Source of the DNA: Chionoecetes opilio
Lineage: Eukaryota > Arthropoda > Malacostraca > Decapoda > Majidae
Assembly (NCBI GenBank): GCA_016584305.1
Contig: JACEEZ010010936.1
Span: 62,001 to 126,000 of the forward strand
DNA length: 64,000 bases
Reading direction: 5' to 3'
Positions 11,186 through 22,631 of the stretch are shown here, piece after piece; positions within the stretch are counted from its first letter, which is position 1; every line of letters starts with the position of its first letter. The notes under the pieces were generated by a model. The model was given only the letters and a program-made list of their open reading frames with translations. It was not told the DNA's origin and searched no databases. Position numbers and translations under genes: made by a program.

Positions 11186-11530
11186 TCTTAATTGGCCCAC
11201 CCCAGCTTTTTATATTCACTCAGTCTTCTTTATAGAGATTGGCAATTAACCCCTTGAAGCCCAGAACGTAATTTTCATTGTAATTTGGGTACCATTAGAC
11301 AATTTTTAGTTAATATAAGCAATATTTTATAGATATGACCTGTTTAGTATCCTTGTCCTCTAACTAATTTGGTTTATTAAGTTATTTTCCGTAATTTTAT
11401 GGCTCACCAACAGACAATTTTTTATAGCCAAGGAAAGACCTGGGCGTGAAGGGGTTAGGTGGGCTTTAGGTTACTTTTTTTTTTTTTTTGCCCTTGGCCA
11501 GTCCTTTGTGATAAAAAAAAACCATCATTA
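11186..11530 (+). pseudogene. LINE family C, 3' UTR, right part of the interrupted copy
   Basis: Continues the LINE C sequence left at 6985: TTGGCCC then GAGATTGGCAATTAA, and after a small insertion TGGGCTTTAGGTTAC and GCCAGTCCTTTGTGAT, as in 42930-43035. Confidence 0.75.
11250..11454. mobile_element. piggyBac-like MITE (205 bp)
   Basis: Ends CCCCTTGAAGCCCAG and, inverted, CCCCTTCACGCCCAG. Flanks are TTAA (11246-11249) and TTAG (11455-11458). The host LINE C 3' UTR reads GGCAATTAAGCGGGC where uninterrupted, so TTAA was duplicated and one copy has mutated. TTAA plus CCC ends is the piggyBac pattern. No coding content. Confidence 0.75.
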
Positions 11531-11732
11531 TGTAAGCTGTGATTCTGCCCATGCTGATACTTGTACACTTTACTGATATACAAGAACTATAAATATCATG
11601 TGACATGAATAAGACAGTTCGGTACCTAAACTACTAACCTGTAAATATAAACATGACATGCAGTTTGATAATGCAATCACAATAAACATGGATATTTTTT
11701 AGCATATGTGGAAAAGTCTGGAATAACAGCTT

Positions 11733-11802
11733 AAGAGCATAAGAACATCAGAAAATAAGGAAGCTACAAGAGGCCGTGAGACCTACACGTGGTAGTGTCT
11801 CA
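11733..11802 (-). mobile_element. LINE B 3' UTR stub, minus strand
   Basis: About 70 bp, the inverse of the LINE B terminal sequence (GGAAGCTACAAGAGGCCGTG). A heavily 5'-truncated insertion next to a SINE-1. Confidence 0.75.
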
Positions 11803-12125
11803 GGAAGGCGGTAGCAGTGTGGCAAGCGTCTCCGAGTGGCGTTCTCTCAGTGACCCGAGTTCGATCCCAAGTGAGAACCATAAATCTACTTAAAATCTTT
11901 CTGCACCATCGAGTGGCCTAAGAACACCCACATGGTGCCCATTAACTCTACCTTCGACGGCGAGTGCATCAGAGTACACAGAGGGGCGGCATGAGCCTCT
12001 AATCACAGGTGTCACTATAAAAATTCTGCCTGCACCACCACAGGCGAGGGCCAACCATCACAGCCCTCAAGTTAATCTCCAGGGCCTACCATCCGAGCCC
12101 TGGAGGTCACTGTCAACAAAACAAA
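11803..12125 (+). mobile_element. SINE-1, plus strand
   Basis: Head GAAGGCGGTAGCAGTGTGGC and B box GAGTTCGATCCC, then the standard body to GGAGGTCACTG and an A-rich tail. More diverged than the copy at 5456. Confidence 0.85.
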
Positions 12126-12697
12126 AAAGTTCCTGTTAATCTTAACATTATGCATGTGTAATGGCAGGACAGTTAAATCCAACCAAAATGCACTTGGGTC
12201 CTAGTGATCATCTTAGCTTGATTGATTATAATTAATAAATAATACATGTATCTTGTAGGCGTCCTGCCAGAGATTCAATCTCTGCCTTCTCCCATGTTCT
12301 TTATGTCATGGCTGCCACCAGATCAATTTCTTAGCGTTCTGACAAGAATTTCCATATGAATTTGCATAAGATGAACACACATGATGAAAAGTGTGTGTAT
12401 TTCACATCTGTAGCTGTGCTGATCTCTAGACTAGTGTGTCACTGATGTGTGACTTGTTGATTTTGCTACTTAGTTACCTTGGAGATGAACTTCATGCTGT
12501 GATTGAAGAAAAAAAGGTGGAGGATGAATATGAGCAATATACAGAGTAACCCTAATGGGTGACAGTAGCAGTCACATCATGACACCAGTAGTTACTCCCT
12601 TGAGATGGCACCCCATCAGCCCAGTTATCAGTGAACACTGCAGATCTATACCTCATAACTGGTGAAGAAAACATAAGACCTGTGAAAGGTGACTCAC
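12126..12697. other. Intronic sequence, nothing recognised
   Basis: Single-copy-looking sequence downstream of TRAPPC10 exon 9. I looked for the terminal exon on the minus strand and did not find it here. Confidence 0.4.
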
Positions 12698-12914
12698 CTG
12701 CTGTGCGTCCACACACGGCCCACATGGTTTGATCTGCTAGCACTTCATACATGATGGAATGCTGGTGGCGTGCTGCCCCAGACTCAGCCAGGCTCCCAGG
12801 AGGGCTGGTAGGCCCCACTTGTTGCAGCACAATGTGTAGGTGACACATGTTACCTGCTCGACACAGCTCAGACCCCTTGCTGGGCTCCACCCGGGCTCGG
12901 ATGGTGTATAGAGT
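12698..12914 (-). CDS. TRAPPC10: TRAPPC10 exon 9 of 9 in window
   Basis: A 217-bp minus-strand exon (72 codons plus 1 base), acceptor TTCTACAG, donor CAG/GTGAGT. It reads TLYTIRARVEPS, ELCRAGNMCHLHIVLQQV, then IMYEVLADQTMWAVCGRTAG. These are the clearest C-terminal signatures of TRAPPC10: TLYN-x-K-A, the C-R-x-G block, MYEV and the W-A-V-C-G tail. The phase-1 donor implies at least one further exon before base 1. Confidence 0.93.
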
Positions 12915-13151
12915 CTGTAGAAGAGGAACACTATATCTGGTTTGCCATAACTGATGCCTTTCTTACAAAATACATAAGATTGTGTTGAATAATTTCAAAA
13001 GCATAGCAAACAATTCAAATATTCAAATAACTCGTGACAATGCTTGGATACCACATCCCGGTACATTTTTCAAAGTACACACAAACCTCGATTTCCCGGA
13101 TATCAGATTTGCCGGACAAAATCTGAGGTCCGGGAATATGTCAGAGTCCAA

Positions 13152-13260
<109 letters not shown>

Positions 13261-13371
13261 TATTTTTATTTTTTTATATACGTTGAAATGCCTGGTGCTG
13301 GTCGTAAATTGACAAAGTTGTCCGGCGGTCCGAGCGTCTCCTGTCACCCCTGGTCAGTGTCCGCGCCTCCT

Positions 13372-13857
13372 GCCAGGTGGCAGCATGCTCAGCGGTCGTA
13401 TTGTTTACATTTGGGCACACGACACTCACGGTTCACCTGCACAGCCTCCGTCATTCCCCTGACTCCCACTGCCCCTGGTGCAGGAACATCTCTGAGACTA
13501 TTGAACACTTTCTGCTGCCTCCCGCCAGGTGGCAGCATCCTCAGCGGTCGTATTGTTTACATTTGGACAAGCGACACTCACGGTTCACCTGCACTACCTC
13601 CGTTAGTCCCCTGACCCCCACTGCCCCTGGTGCAGGAATGTCTCTTGAGACTATTGAACACTTTCTGCTGCCTCCCGCCAGGTGGCAGCATGCTCAACGG
13701 TCGTATTGTTTACATTTGGACACACGACACTCACGGTTCACCTGCACTGCCTCCGTTAGTCCCCTGACCCGCACTGCCCCTGGTGCAGGAACGTCTCTTG
13801 AGACTATTGAACACTTTCTGCTGCCTCCCGCCAGGTGGCAGCATGCTCAGCGGACGT
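13372..13857 (+). repeat. 153-bp tandem array derived from a LINE C-terminus
   Basis: Unit starts (GCCAGGTGGCAGCATG) fall at 13372, 13524, 13677 and 13830, giving periods of 152, 153 and 153 bp. Each unit translates to [19 protein letters not shown] then [12 protein letters not shown], which looks like the C-terminal zinc-binding region of a non-LTR ORF2. The 153-bp units keep frame. The same array appears inverted at 24764-25235 and, damaged, at 27735-28205. Confidence 0.85.
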
Positions 13858-15271
13858 AAAAGTCCGCGGCGGGGTAGTTGATATTGGCTGTTGCCGGACA
13901 GTAAATACTAGAGTAGGATAAACGTCCGGGGGTGGGTAATGGCATCACTTTTTTTTTTTTTTTTTTTTTTTTTTTAGGATAATTCCTGGACTGTTGTGAT
14001 TCCCGGACTGTTGTGATTCCCGGAGTTTTGCGGTTCCCGGACCAGTGCTCCCCCCTATTAGTCCAGGAAATTGAGGCTTGTGTGTACTAATCAATTACCA
14101 TATATGAGTTAAAAGTACAGGGAGGTCCCGTTATACGAGCATTCGATATACAAGAATCCGATGATACGAGATGTGTAAATTAGGGTCTATTTTCAATATA
14201 CGAGATCAAAAATCCAATGCTACCACATTCAAACTGGGGTGAGTAAAATTACCGAGTTATTTACTACAGTAAATTACAAGTTATTTACTAAAATTATAAA
14301 GTCATTTACTGACTACATATATGATTTTACCTAAGGTTGTACGATAATCAATCTGAAAATATGATAATTCTGGTGGCTCGGTACGACAATGTGGCCTACA
14401 AAAATTCATATCCCTGGACGATGTACAGGGAGGTCCCGTTATACGAACATTCGTTATACGAGAAATCAATGATACGAACTTAAGTCAATTAGGGTCTATT
14501 TTCAATATACGAGATCGAAAATCCAATGCTACGACATTCAAACTGGGGTGAGTAAAATTCCCAAGTTCAAAATGCGCGCCCTACCACGTATGCATCTGGG
14601 CTGTATGATGATGTACAATGATTCAGATGCGCAGAGACGAGTTTGTGGGCAGTGGAAGAGGTCTGCGTACCCCTCCCTTGTCCCTTAACCTACCTAACAC
14701 AGCGTTCACACACAAGTTTATTACGGTGGGAATGTAGGTAAGTAGAGCGGAGTGATGCCACAAGGAACACAGGGAGAGGAGTGATGTGTTGCCTCAGATG
14801 GTAGGTAGGTAACTGCCTGAATATAGGACTCCCTGGCTGGACAAAGGGGGATTTGGTTGACCCCAGTCAGGTCACCCCTAGACCACATGACCTGAAGGGT
14901 AATTAAGCATATGGCTCAGTCTGACCTTTAGGGGTAATTAGCCAGGTGTGCTGCCCCAACCTTGGGACCGCAGTCAGGTCACCCCTAGCAAGGCTTGACC
15001 TGAAGGGTAATTAAGCATATGGTGCGACCTGACCTTTAGGGGTAATTAGCCAGGTGTGCTGCCCCAAAAATTGTGAAAAACATGTCTGTGAAAACATGTG
15101 TGAAAAACATGTCTTTGATGAGTTTGAGTTTGGCCTGGAACCAAACCTATATTTTACCATTACACTACCCTCCCGAGTTTCACGCTATGCGAGTTTCGCG
15201 ATCCTCGAGTTTCGCGCTGAGTCCTAAATTCTTATCATCCCGACTTTCGCGCATTATATCCCCGAGTTTCG

Positions 15272-15272
<1 letters not shown>

Positions 15273-15315
<43 letters not shown>

Positions 15316-15620
15316 TGTGTGCCTACAGCGCCGTTAGGCAGTGACCTCCAGGGGTGGGATGGTAGGCCCTGGAGATTAACTTGAGGGCTGTGATGGTTGG
15401 CCCTCGCCCGTGGTGGCGCAGACAGAATTTCTATAGCCTGTGATTAAAGGCTCATGCCGCCCCCTGTATCCTCCGATGCACTCGCAATCGAAGGTAAAGC
15501 TAATGGGCAGCATGTGGGTGTTCTTAGGCCACTCAACAGTGCAGAGAAAGATTTTAAGTGGATTTTACAGCCCTCATCAAGGATCGAACTCGGATCACCG
15601 AGAAAGCCACTCGGAGACTT
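15273..15620 (-). mobile_element. SINE-1 fragment captured in T2a
   Basis: Poly-T, (GT)n, then SINE-1 body through GATCGAACTCGGATCACC (B box inverse), cut at CACTCGGAG before the A box. The same truncation occurs in T2b (21450-21795), so capture preceded amplification of T2. Confidence 0.8.
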
Positions 15621-16321
15621 CTTCTTCTTCTTGTGACCTTTTCTGCTTAGCATCACTTTGTAGGTCGTCTGTCAAGCTCGTGCTTGAGCTTGACATATAT
15701 CTTGACGCTACCACCTCTGCCTACCGCTCCCATAAGAGACGTACGGGACACATCTTCCTTCCTTCCTGCTTAGTATAGTATTATAATAGGCTTAGTATAG
15801 CTGTATGTAGTTTTGCTTTGTTTTTTTCCATTTGTTTGTGTTTTTCTCTACAGGAGCAGCCGGTGTCACATAAGATAGGTAACACCTCGAAATAAGTAGC
15901 ACCTTAGCTTACTATTTACCACAAAATACTCCTTTATAAGTGATTAACCATGACGTGTGTGTTACTGTGGTTTCTGGAGGTACTGGAGGAGACAGGAGAG
16001 AAGAGAGGAAGGCATTGTGACAGTGTTATTGTCGTATAACACTGTCACACAACCATCAGCTGACAAGATATATGTCAGGCTCACTCACTCAGACCAAAAC
16101 AGCATCCACTGGGTGACTCCCAACTCAAGCTCAATCTCAAGCTCCTCTCCTCCTTTCTCTTCTCTACGTAGTGTTGGCCGAAGCCACCACCCCGGGAAGC
16201 GGGTCACAAACCCTAGGCTAACACCCAGTACCCATTCACTGCTGGGTGGACAGGGGCTTGGGGCATTTTCAGGATATTTTTTGGGGGAAAAAGCGAGTCT
16301 TATAAGCTGTAAAATACGGTA

Positions 16322-16395
16322 GGTACACAGCCCTCAAGTTAACCTCCAGGGCCTACCATCCCACCCCTGGAGGTCACTGCTTAACGGCGCTGTAG

Positions 16396-16459
<64 letters not shown>

Positions 16460-16495
16460 CACACACAAAAAAAAAAACAAAAAAAAAAACAGACT
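16322..16495 (+). mobile_element. SINE-1 3' fragment plus (CA)n, captured in T2a
   Basis: CAGCCCTCAAGTTAACCTCC to GGAGGTCACTGC, then (CA)n for about 60 bp and an A-rich tail. It is inverted relative to the SINE part at the left of T2a and repeated in T2b at 22502-22630. Confidence 0.8.
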
Positions 16496-16749
16496 AAATA
16501 AGCATTTTTACAGGGTTTTCAATACCCGAGTTTCGCAATCCGCGAGTTTCTCGCTATGCCTCCGGAAGAAAGCAAGCGCGAAACTCGGGAGGGTAGTGTA
16601 GTTATGTATTTCGCTATACGAGAGTTCGCTTTACGAGTATGCCAGACCTAACTACAGGGAGGTCCCGAAGATACGAGCAGTTAGGTTCCACCTGGCATAC
16701 TCGTAAAGTGAAATCTCGTATAACGAAACACATAACTAATGGTAAAATA

Positions 16750-17525
16750 CAGGGAGGTCCCGAAGATACGAGCAGTTAGGTTCCACCTGGCATACTCTTA
16801 AAGCGAAATCTCGTATAACGAAACACATAACTAATGGTAAAATATAGGTTTGGTTCCAGGACCCCATCAATTAAAAAAAAAAAAAAAAAAAAAAGACATG
16901 TTTTTCAAGCTAAAATAAACTATAGCAAACACAACAAACACACAGCGTCTATATTACCCACACTGTACTACCTATTCTGTAGAAAAAGCATTCTGAAAGA
17001 GAAAATAGCACACAAAATAACATAACTGCACATTAATTAAACATAAAACATGCATAACAAGCAAAAAAGACGTTGTAATGTAGGGGACGCCACGTGATAC
17101 AAGAGAAGGTAGTGTAGCGGTCCCAAGGTTGGGGCCCCACACCTGCTAATTGCCCCTAAAGGTCAGGCCGCGCCATATGCTTAATTACCCTTCAGGTCAC
17201 GCCTTGCTAGGGGTGAAATGACTGCGGTCCCAAGGTTGGGGCCGCAAACCTGCTAATTACCCCTAAATGTCAGGTCGCACCATATGCTTAATTACCCTTC
17301 AGGTCACGGCTTGCTAGGGGTGACCTCACTGGGGTCAACCAAATCCCCCTTTGTCCAGCCCGGGAGTGGTAGGGCAAGCATTTTCAGCTTGATAATTTTA
17401 CTCACCCCAGTCTGAATGCGTATCATTGGATTTTCGATCTCGTATATTGAAAATAGACCCTAATTTACACATCTCGTATCATCGGATTATCGTATACCGA
17501 ATGCTCGTATAACGGGACCTCCCTG
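16750..17525 (-). mobile_element. T1 element, copy b (776 bp), nested in T1a
   Basis: Both ends are intact, with TA at 16748-16749 and 17526-17527. Removing it gives GGTAAAATATAGGTTTGG, the sequence seen uninterrupted within T1b itself at ~16843. The element has thus inserted into its own family. It has tandem ~108-bp units (17115-17335) and a poly-A run. Confidence 0.88.
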
Positions 17526-17551
17526 TATAGGTTTGGTTCCAGGACCCCATC

Positions 17552-17586
<35 letters not shown>

Positions 17587-17743
17587 CAAGTTTTTCAAGC
17601 TAAAATAAACTATAGCAAACACAACAAACACACAGCGTCTATATTACCCACACTGTACTACCTATTCTGTAGAAAAACCATTCTGAAAATGAAAATAGCA
17701 AACAAAATAACATAACTGCACATTAATTAAACATAAAACATAA

Positions 17744-18540
17744 ATGATGTCATCAAGCTCATCATCAGTCACCAGCCAATGACAAACTGTTTTTAAAACT
17801 TCTCGACCAATCACAAGTCAGCGAGACATATTTCCGGGCAAGAATGGCATGCCAGACTGCCTCTCCGCCCTCTGTCCCCGTCATCCCAAACTAATTCTCG
17901 TTTTATTCGGAATGCTTGCGTTTTAAGGAGTTTTAATGTATCAGATAGTAAGATATATAAGTAAAAAGCCTGTGTTGCTAGTGTTTTGGTGTTAGAAGGT
18001 GTGTATGTGGGTTGAAATAGTGAATATTTGTGTTATGGGGCGATGGGGCCGCGGCAAGAATTTCTCAGTCACTCACTGCCCCAGCAGTCACCTCATCATA
18101 ACATCTTTAAATCACCCTTCTTTAAGGTGACACACGGTGCTACATTGATTTAGATAATGACACGTGTATATAACATCTCACCATAATCACTAAGTTGTAT
18201 AATAACGAGTAATAAGACGTTTAATCCTGCCCAAACCTACAGTGGCGGAGGAGCTGGCGGCTCCAGCCGTCACTCAAAACTTTTGAGTAAAAACCCGCCG
18301 TCATCCGCCTCACCTGTGCCTTCCTGAAGAAGACAGTCAGCTCCCACGCCTGTGATAGCACCATAGGATATCACCAGGGATCATAGGATTCCTCAAGGGG
18401 TTCTCGCTCCCCTACTAAATATTACCAAAGACATCTATCTCCCTTGGTCTAGAGGTGTTGATATCCACCTCACGGGCTTCATGGCTGCTATGCTGCTGCT
18501 GCTGCTGCCAAAGGCCGCGCTGCCAAACGTGGATGAGTCC
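17744..18540 (+). other. Non-coding cargo of T1a, shared with T4
   Basis: Matches 37768-38345 in T4: GACAAACTGTTT, CTTCTCGACCAAT, AAGGTGACAC, GTGTATATAACATCTCACCA, GGATATCACCAGGGATCATA. I see no protein in it. A CTG-rich patch is at 18490-18510. Confidence 0.7.
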
Positions 18541-19313
18541 CTTGCTTGTATTTCATCTCTTTACTCATATATATGAATGATATCCATCCAAATGCAATCA
18601 TATGTCTACATTCACCTAGAGAAATGATATTTCATAGCATACCAAACAATAATAAGCGAGCCTGGGGACTTCCTACCTCTGCTAATACCAGTCTCGAGCA
18701 GTCGTTGGCCAGTCTGCACGTTATTTTCAGATTGATTATCGTACAACCTTAGGTAAAATCATATAGTCAGTAAATGTTTATAATTTTAGTAAATAACTTG
18801 TAATCTACTTTAGTAAATAACTTGGTAATTTTACTCACCCCAGTTTGAATGTCGTAACATTGGATTTTTGATCTCGTATATTGAAAATAGACCCTAATTT
18901 ACACATCTCGTATCATCGGATTCTCGTATATCGAATGCTCGTATAACGGGACCTCCCTGTATTCGTATCTTCGGGACCTCCCTGTACAATGATTCAGATG
19001 CGCAGAGAGGAGTTTGTGGGCAGTGGAAGAGGTCTGCGCACCCCTCCCTTGTCCCTTACCTACCCTACCCTCTAGAGTCTAGTGTATCACGCGGCGTCCG
19101 CAAGAGTACATACAACGTCTTTGTTGCTTGTATGTATTGAGCCTTGTGAGTCGATTTTAGTGATTTGCTGGTTTACTTAATGTGCTTATTGTGACTTATT
19201 TGTGCTCTGTCCTACTGTGCTGTCACACTCTTAATTCACTGTGTTTTGTGTGGTGGTGTGGTGGGTGGTGGTGCTGTGGTAATCACGTGGTGACCACGTG
19301 GTGTACATGTATA

Positions 19314-20348
19314 CAGTGGAAGACAGAGAAGTTGGCGGTGTCTTGCATCCGTCACGCTCCTTGACAAATTTTGTTTAATTCCCTCCCGGCGCTTCCTATG
19401 GGGAATGATTGAAAAAAAAAGGTATCTGGGATCTCACTCACGGCCTTGACTTCCTGCTTGCAGTTTTTCAAATCATTAGTCATTAATGGTCAGTGACCAG
19501 GACATATTGCTTCTTATCGTCACTCCTGGCTCGATTACCCAAAATGTCACCAAAACATTTTGGGAAAGTGTTTTCGCTCAGTTGGATATGGGGCCTGAGC
19601 CACAGTTGACTGCAGACCAGATCACCCGTATTCACAGCTTATATAAGATCGGTTTTAGTTCAAAAGAAATTGTGAGGGAGACTGGGTTACTCAACGAAAG
19701 GTTGAGCGGTGGGTTAAAAAATTGCGAGACTTTACGGATGCAACGAGACACGCTCCTTACACACACTGTACCCAGCAACTGTGGGTTTATTGACTTTAAT
19801 TATCTTGCTGTTTTGGTAGGAGATTTCACTAGCTGTTTTTTTTATAATATTCAAAGTTTTCTTAGAAACTTTTTTCTTGCGTCCAGGACGGACAAGGACA
19901 GGACAAGTGCTTTAGACTTTCAGCAGTTGGCGAGTCTCGCAATTTTTTAACCCACCACTCAACCTTTCGTTGAGTAACCCAGTCTCCCTTACAATTTATT
20001 TTGAACTAAAACAGATCTTATATAAGCTGTGAATAGGGGTGATCTGGTCTGCAGTCAACTGTGGCTCAGGCCCCATATCCAACTGAGCGAAAACACTTTC
20101 CCAAAATGTTTTGGTGACATTTTGGGTAATCGAGCCGGAGTGACGATAAGAAGCAATATGTCCTGGTCACTGACCATTAATGACTAATGATTTGAAAAAC
20201 TGCAAGCAGGAAGTCAAGGCCGTGAGTGAGATCCCAGACACCTTTTTTTTCAATCATTCCCCATAGGAAGCGCCGGGAGGGAATTAAACAAAATTTGCCA
20301 AGGAGCGTGACGGATGCAAGACACCGCCAACTTCTCTGTCTTCCACTG
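19314..20348. mobile_element. Mariner/Tc1-derived foldback element
   Basis: A 1,035-bp inverted duplication flanked by TA (19312-19313, 20349-20350). Arms of about 420 bp run inward from CAGTGGAAGACAGAGAAGTT and its inverse and enclose a ~195-bp centre (19736-19930). Each arm encodes LTADQITRIHSLYKIGFSS then KEIVRETGLLNER, and in another frame VERWVKKLRDFTDATR. This is a helix-turn-helix of Tc1/mariner type. No DDE domain is present, so it depends on another source for transposition. Confidence 0.85.
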
Positions 20349-20413
20349 TATTGTACAGCTGTGTCTTTTTTTTTATTTACAGGGTAGTGCTTATCTGTGT
20401 ACCTGTGTTAATT

Positions 20414-21454
20414 ATGCCTCCTAAGCGTTCAGTGTCTTCAAGTGCGAGTGCTGATGGTACAAGTGCTAAGCGGTCTAGAGTGCCAATAACATTAGCTGAA
20501 AAGCTGGAAATTGTTAAGAGGCATCAGCGTGGTGAGCGAGTGTCGATCTGTGCCGCATTTATAAATTATCATCTTCTACTGTGAGCACTATCATTAAGTC
20601 AAGTGAGAAAGTACTGAAACTGGCGGGTAGCTCAGCACTCGGTACGAGTGTGCAAGCTACTCGCAGTCGTGACCCCATCATGGAAAAGATGGAGCGTCTG
20701 CTGCATGCTTGGTTAGAAGGCCAGAACCAAGCTCATGCAGCTATCTCCAAGACCTTAATCAAGGAGAAAGAACTTGCACTCTGGAAAAGGTGCAAGGAGG
20801 AGCATGATGCGAGTGTCAAGGCCACGGCTGGTGCGAGCGGTGAGGCTGAAGTGTCCACTAGCGCAGGGCCTAGTGCTGGTTCACCTGCACCAGTGAGTGA
20901 CACTTTTTATGCTAGTGATGGTTGGCTAGCACGCTTCAGGAAACGTGCTAGCCTTCACAGCATCAGGATTCAGGGAGAAGCTGCAAGTGCTGATACAGAG
21001 GCTGCCAGGGCTTTTCCAGAGAAGCTAGCCAGGATTGTTGAGGAGGGCGGTTACACTCCTAAACAAGTGTTTAACCTCGACGAAACTGGCCTCTTCTGGA
21101 AGAAGATGCCATCCCGAACCTACATTTCGAGGGAGGAAAGAGTAGCTCCAGGACACAAAGCCAGTAAAGATTGACTCACACTCCTTCTCGGTGGCAACGC
21201 AGAAGGAGATGTTAAAGTGAAACCCCTGCTCGTCTACCAGTCAGAGACACCGCGCGCGCTGAAGGGTTGTGTTAAACAGAGGTTGCCTGTTGTCTGGCGC
21301 TCCAACAAAAAGGCGTGGGTGACGCAGGCGGTGTTTCAGGATTACACTACCCTCCCAAGTTTCACGCTATGCTAGTTTCGCGATCCTCGAGTTTCGCGCT
21401 GAGTCCTAAATTCTTATCATCCCGACTTTCGTGCATTATATCCCCGAGTTTCGT

Positions 21455-21489
<35 letters not shown>

Positions 21490-22598
21490 TGTGTGTGCCT
21501 ACAGCGCCGTTAGGCAGTGACCTCCAGGAGTGGGATGGTAGGCCCTGGAGATTATCTTGAGGGCTGTGATGGTTGGCCCTCGCCCGTGGTGGCGCAGACA
21601 GAATTTCTATAGCCTGTGATTAAAGGCTCATGCCGCCCCCTGTATCCTCCGATGCACTCACAATCGAAGGTAGAGCTAATGGGCAGCATGTGGGTGTTCT
21701 TAGGCCACTCAACAGTGCAGAGAAAGATTTTAAGTGGATTTTACAGCCCTCATCAAGGTTCGAACTCGGATCACCGAGAACGCCACTCGGAGACTTCTTC
21801 TTCTTCTTGTGACCTTTTCTGCTTAGTATCACTTTGTAGGTCGTCTGTCAAGCTCGTGCTTGAGCTTGACATATATCTTGACGCTACCCACTCTGCTACC
21901 GCCTCCCATAAGAGACGTACGGGACACATCTTCCTTCCTTCCTGCTTAGTATAGTATTATAATAGGCTTAGTATAGCTGTATGTAGTTTTGCTTTGTTTT
22001 TTTCCATTTGTTTGTGTTTTTCTCTACAGGAACAGCCGGTGTCGCATAAGATAGGTAACACCTCGAAATAAGTAGCACCTTACCTTACTATTTACCACAA
22101 AATACTCCTTTATGAGTGATTAACCATGACGTGTGTGGTACTGTGGTTTCTGGAGGTACTGGAGGAGACAGGAGAGAAGAGAGGAAGGCATTGTAACAGT
22201 GTTATTGTCGTATAACACTGTCACACAACCATCAGCTGACAAGATATGTGTCAAGCTCACTCACTCAGACCAAAACAGCATCCGCTGGGTGACTCCCAAC
22301 TCAAACTCAATCTCAAGCTCCTCTCCTCCTTCCTCTTCTCTACGTAGTGTTGGCCGAAGCCACCACCCCGGGAAGCGGGTCACAAACCCTAGGCTAACAC
22401 CCAGTACCCATTCACTGCTGGGTGGACAGGGGCTTGGGGCATTTTCAGGATATTTTTTGGGGGAAAAAGTGAGTCTTATAAGCTGTAAAATACGGTAGGT
22501 ACACAGCCCTCAAGTTAACCTCCAGGGCCTACCATCCCACCCCTGGAGGTCACTGCCTAACGGCGCTGTAGGCACACACACACACACACACACACCGG

Positions 22599-22631
<33 letters not shown>

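Larger units (their letters stand above)
15163..16598 (+). mobile_element. T2 TIR element, copy a, nested in T1c
   Basis: Ends CACTACCCTCCCGAGTTTC and the inverse of CACTACCCTCCCGAGTTTCG, with TA at 15161-15162 and 16599-16600. CGAGTTTCGCG motifs recur near both ends. It contains part of a SINE-1 on the minus strand at the left, part of another on the plus strand at the right, a poly-T/(GT)n tract and a (CA)n tract. No transposase. The same composite recurs at 21345. Confidence 0.9.
16655..18959 (-). mobile_element. T1 element, copy a, nested in T1c
   Basis: Left end CAGGGAGGTCCCGAAGATAC after TA (16653-16654). Right end TATAACGGGACCTCCCTG before TA (18960-18961). Outside, T1c reads GACCTAAC-TA then TA-TTCGTATCTTCGGG, as expected of one T1 end interrupted. 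Its middle (~17744-18540) is unrelated cargo also found in T4. T1b is inserted near its left end. Confidence 0.85.
14426..18984 (+). mobile_element. T1 element, copy c, nested in T1d
   Basis: Left end CAGGGAGGTCCCG after TA (14424-14425). Right end TCTTCGGGACCTCCCTG before TA (18985-18986). Outside it, the T1d sequence joins as GATGTACAATGATTCAG, which occurs uninterrupted within T1c itself at about 14610. T1c keeps 5' and 3' parts of the Tigger element but no transposase and is split by T2a and T1a. Confidence 0.88.

Noticed and set aside
1..12697. Terminal exon of TRAPPC10
   Set aside because: I looked on the minus strand for the LPLP-type C-terminal block and found none. It probably lies outside the window.
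13372..13857. CRISPR-like repeat array
   Set aside because: This is a eukaryotic contig, the repeats are contiguous without unique spacers, and the unit is a LINE-derived tandem repeat.
19486..19950. A 154-codon plus-strand gene
   Set aside because: The frame runs through one arm and the centre of the mariner foldback. Only the HTH part is meaningful.
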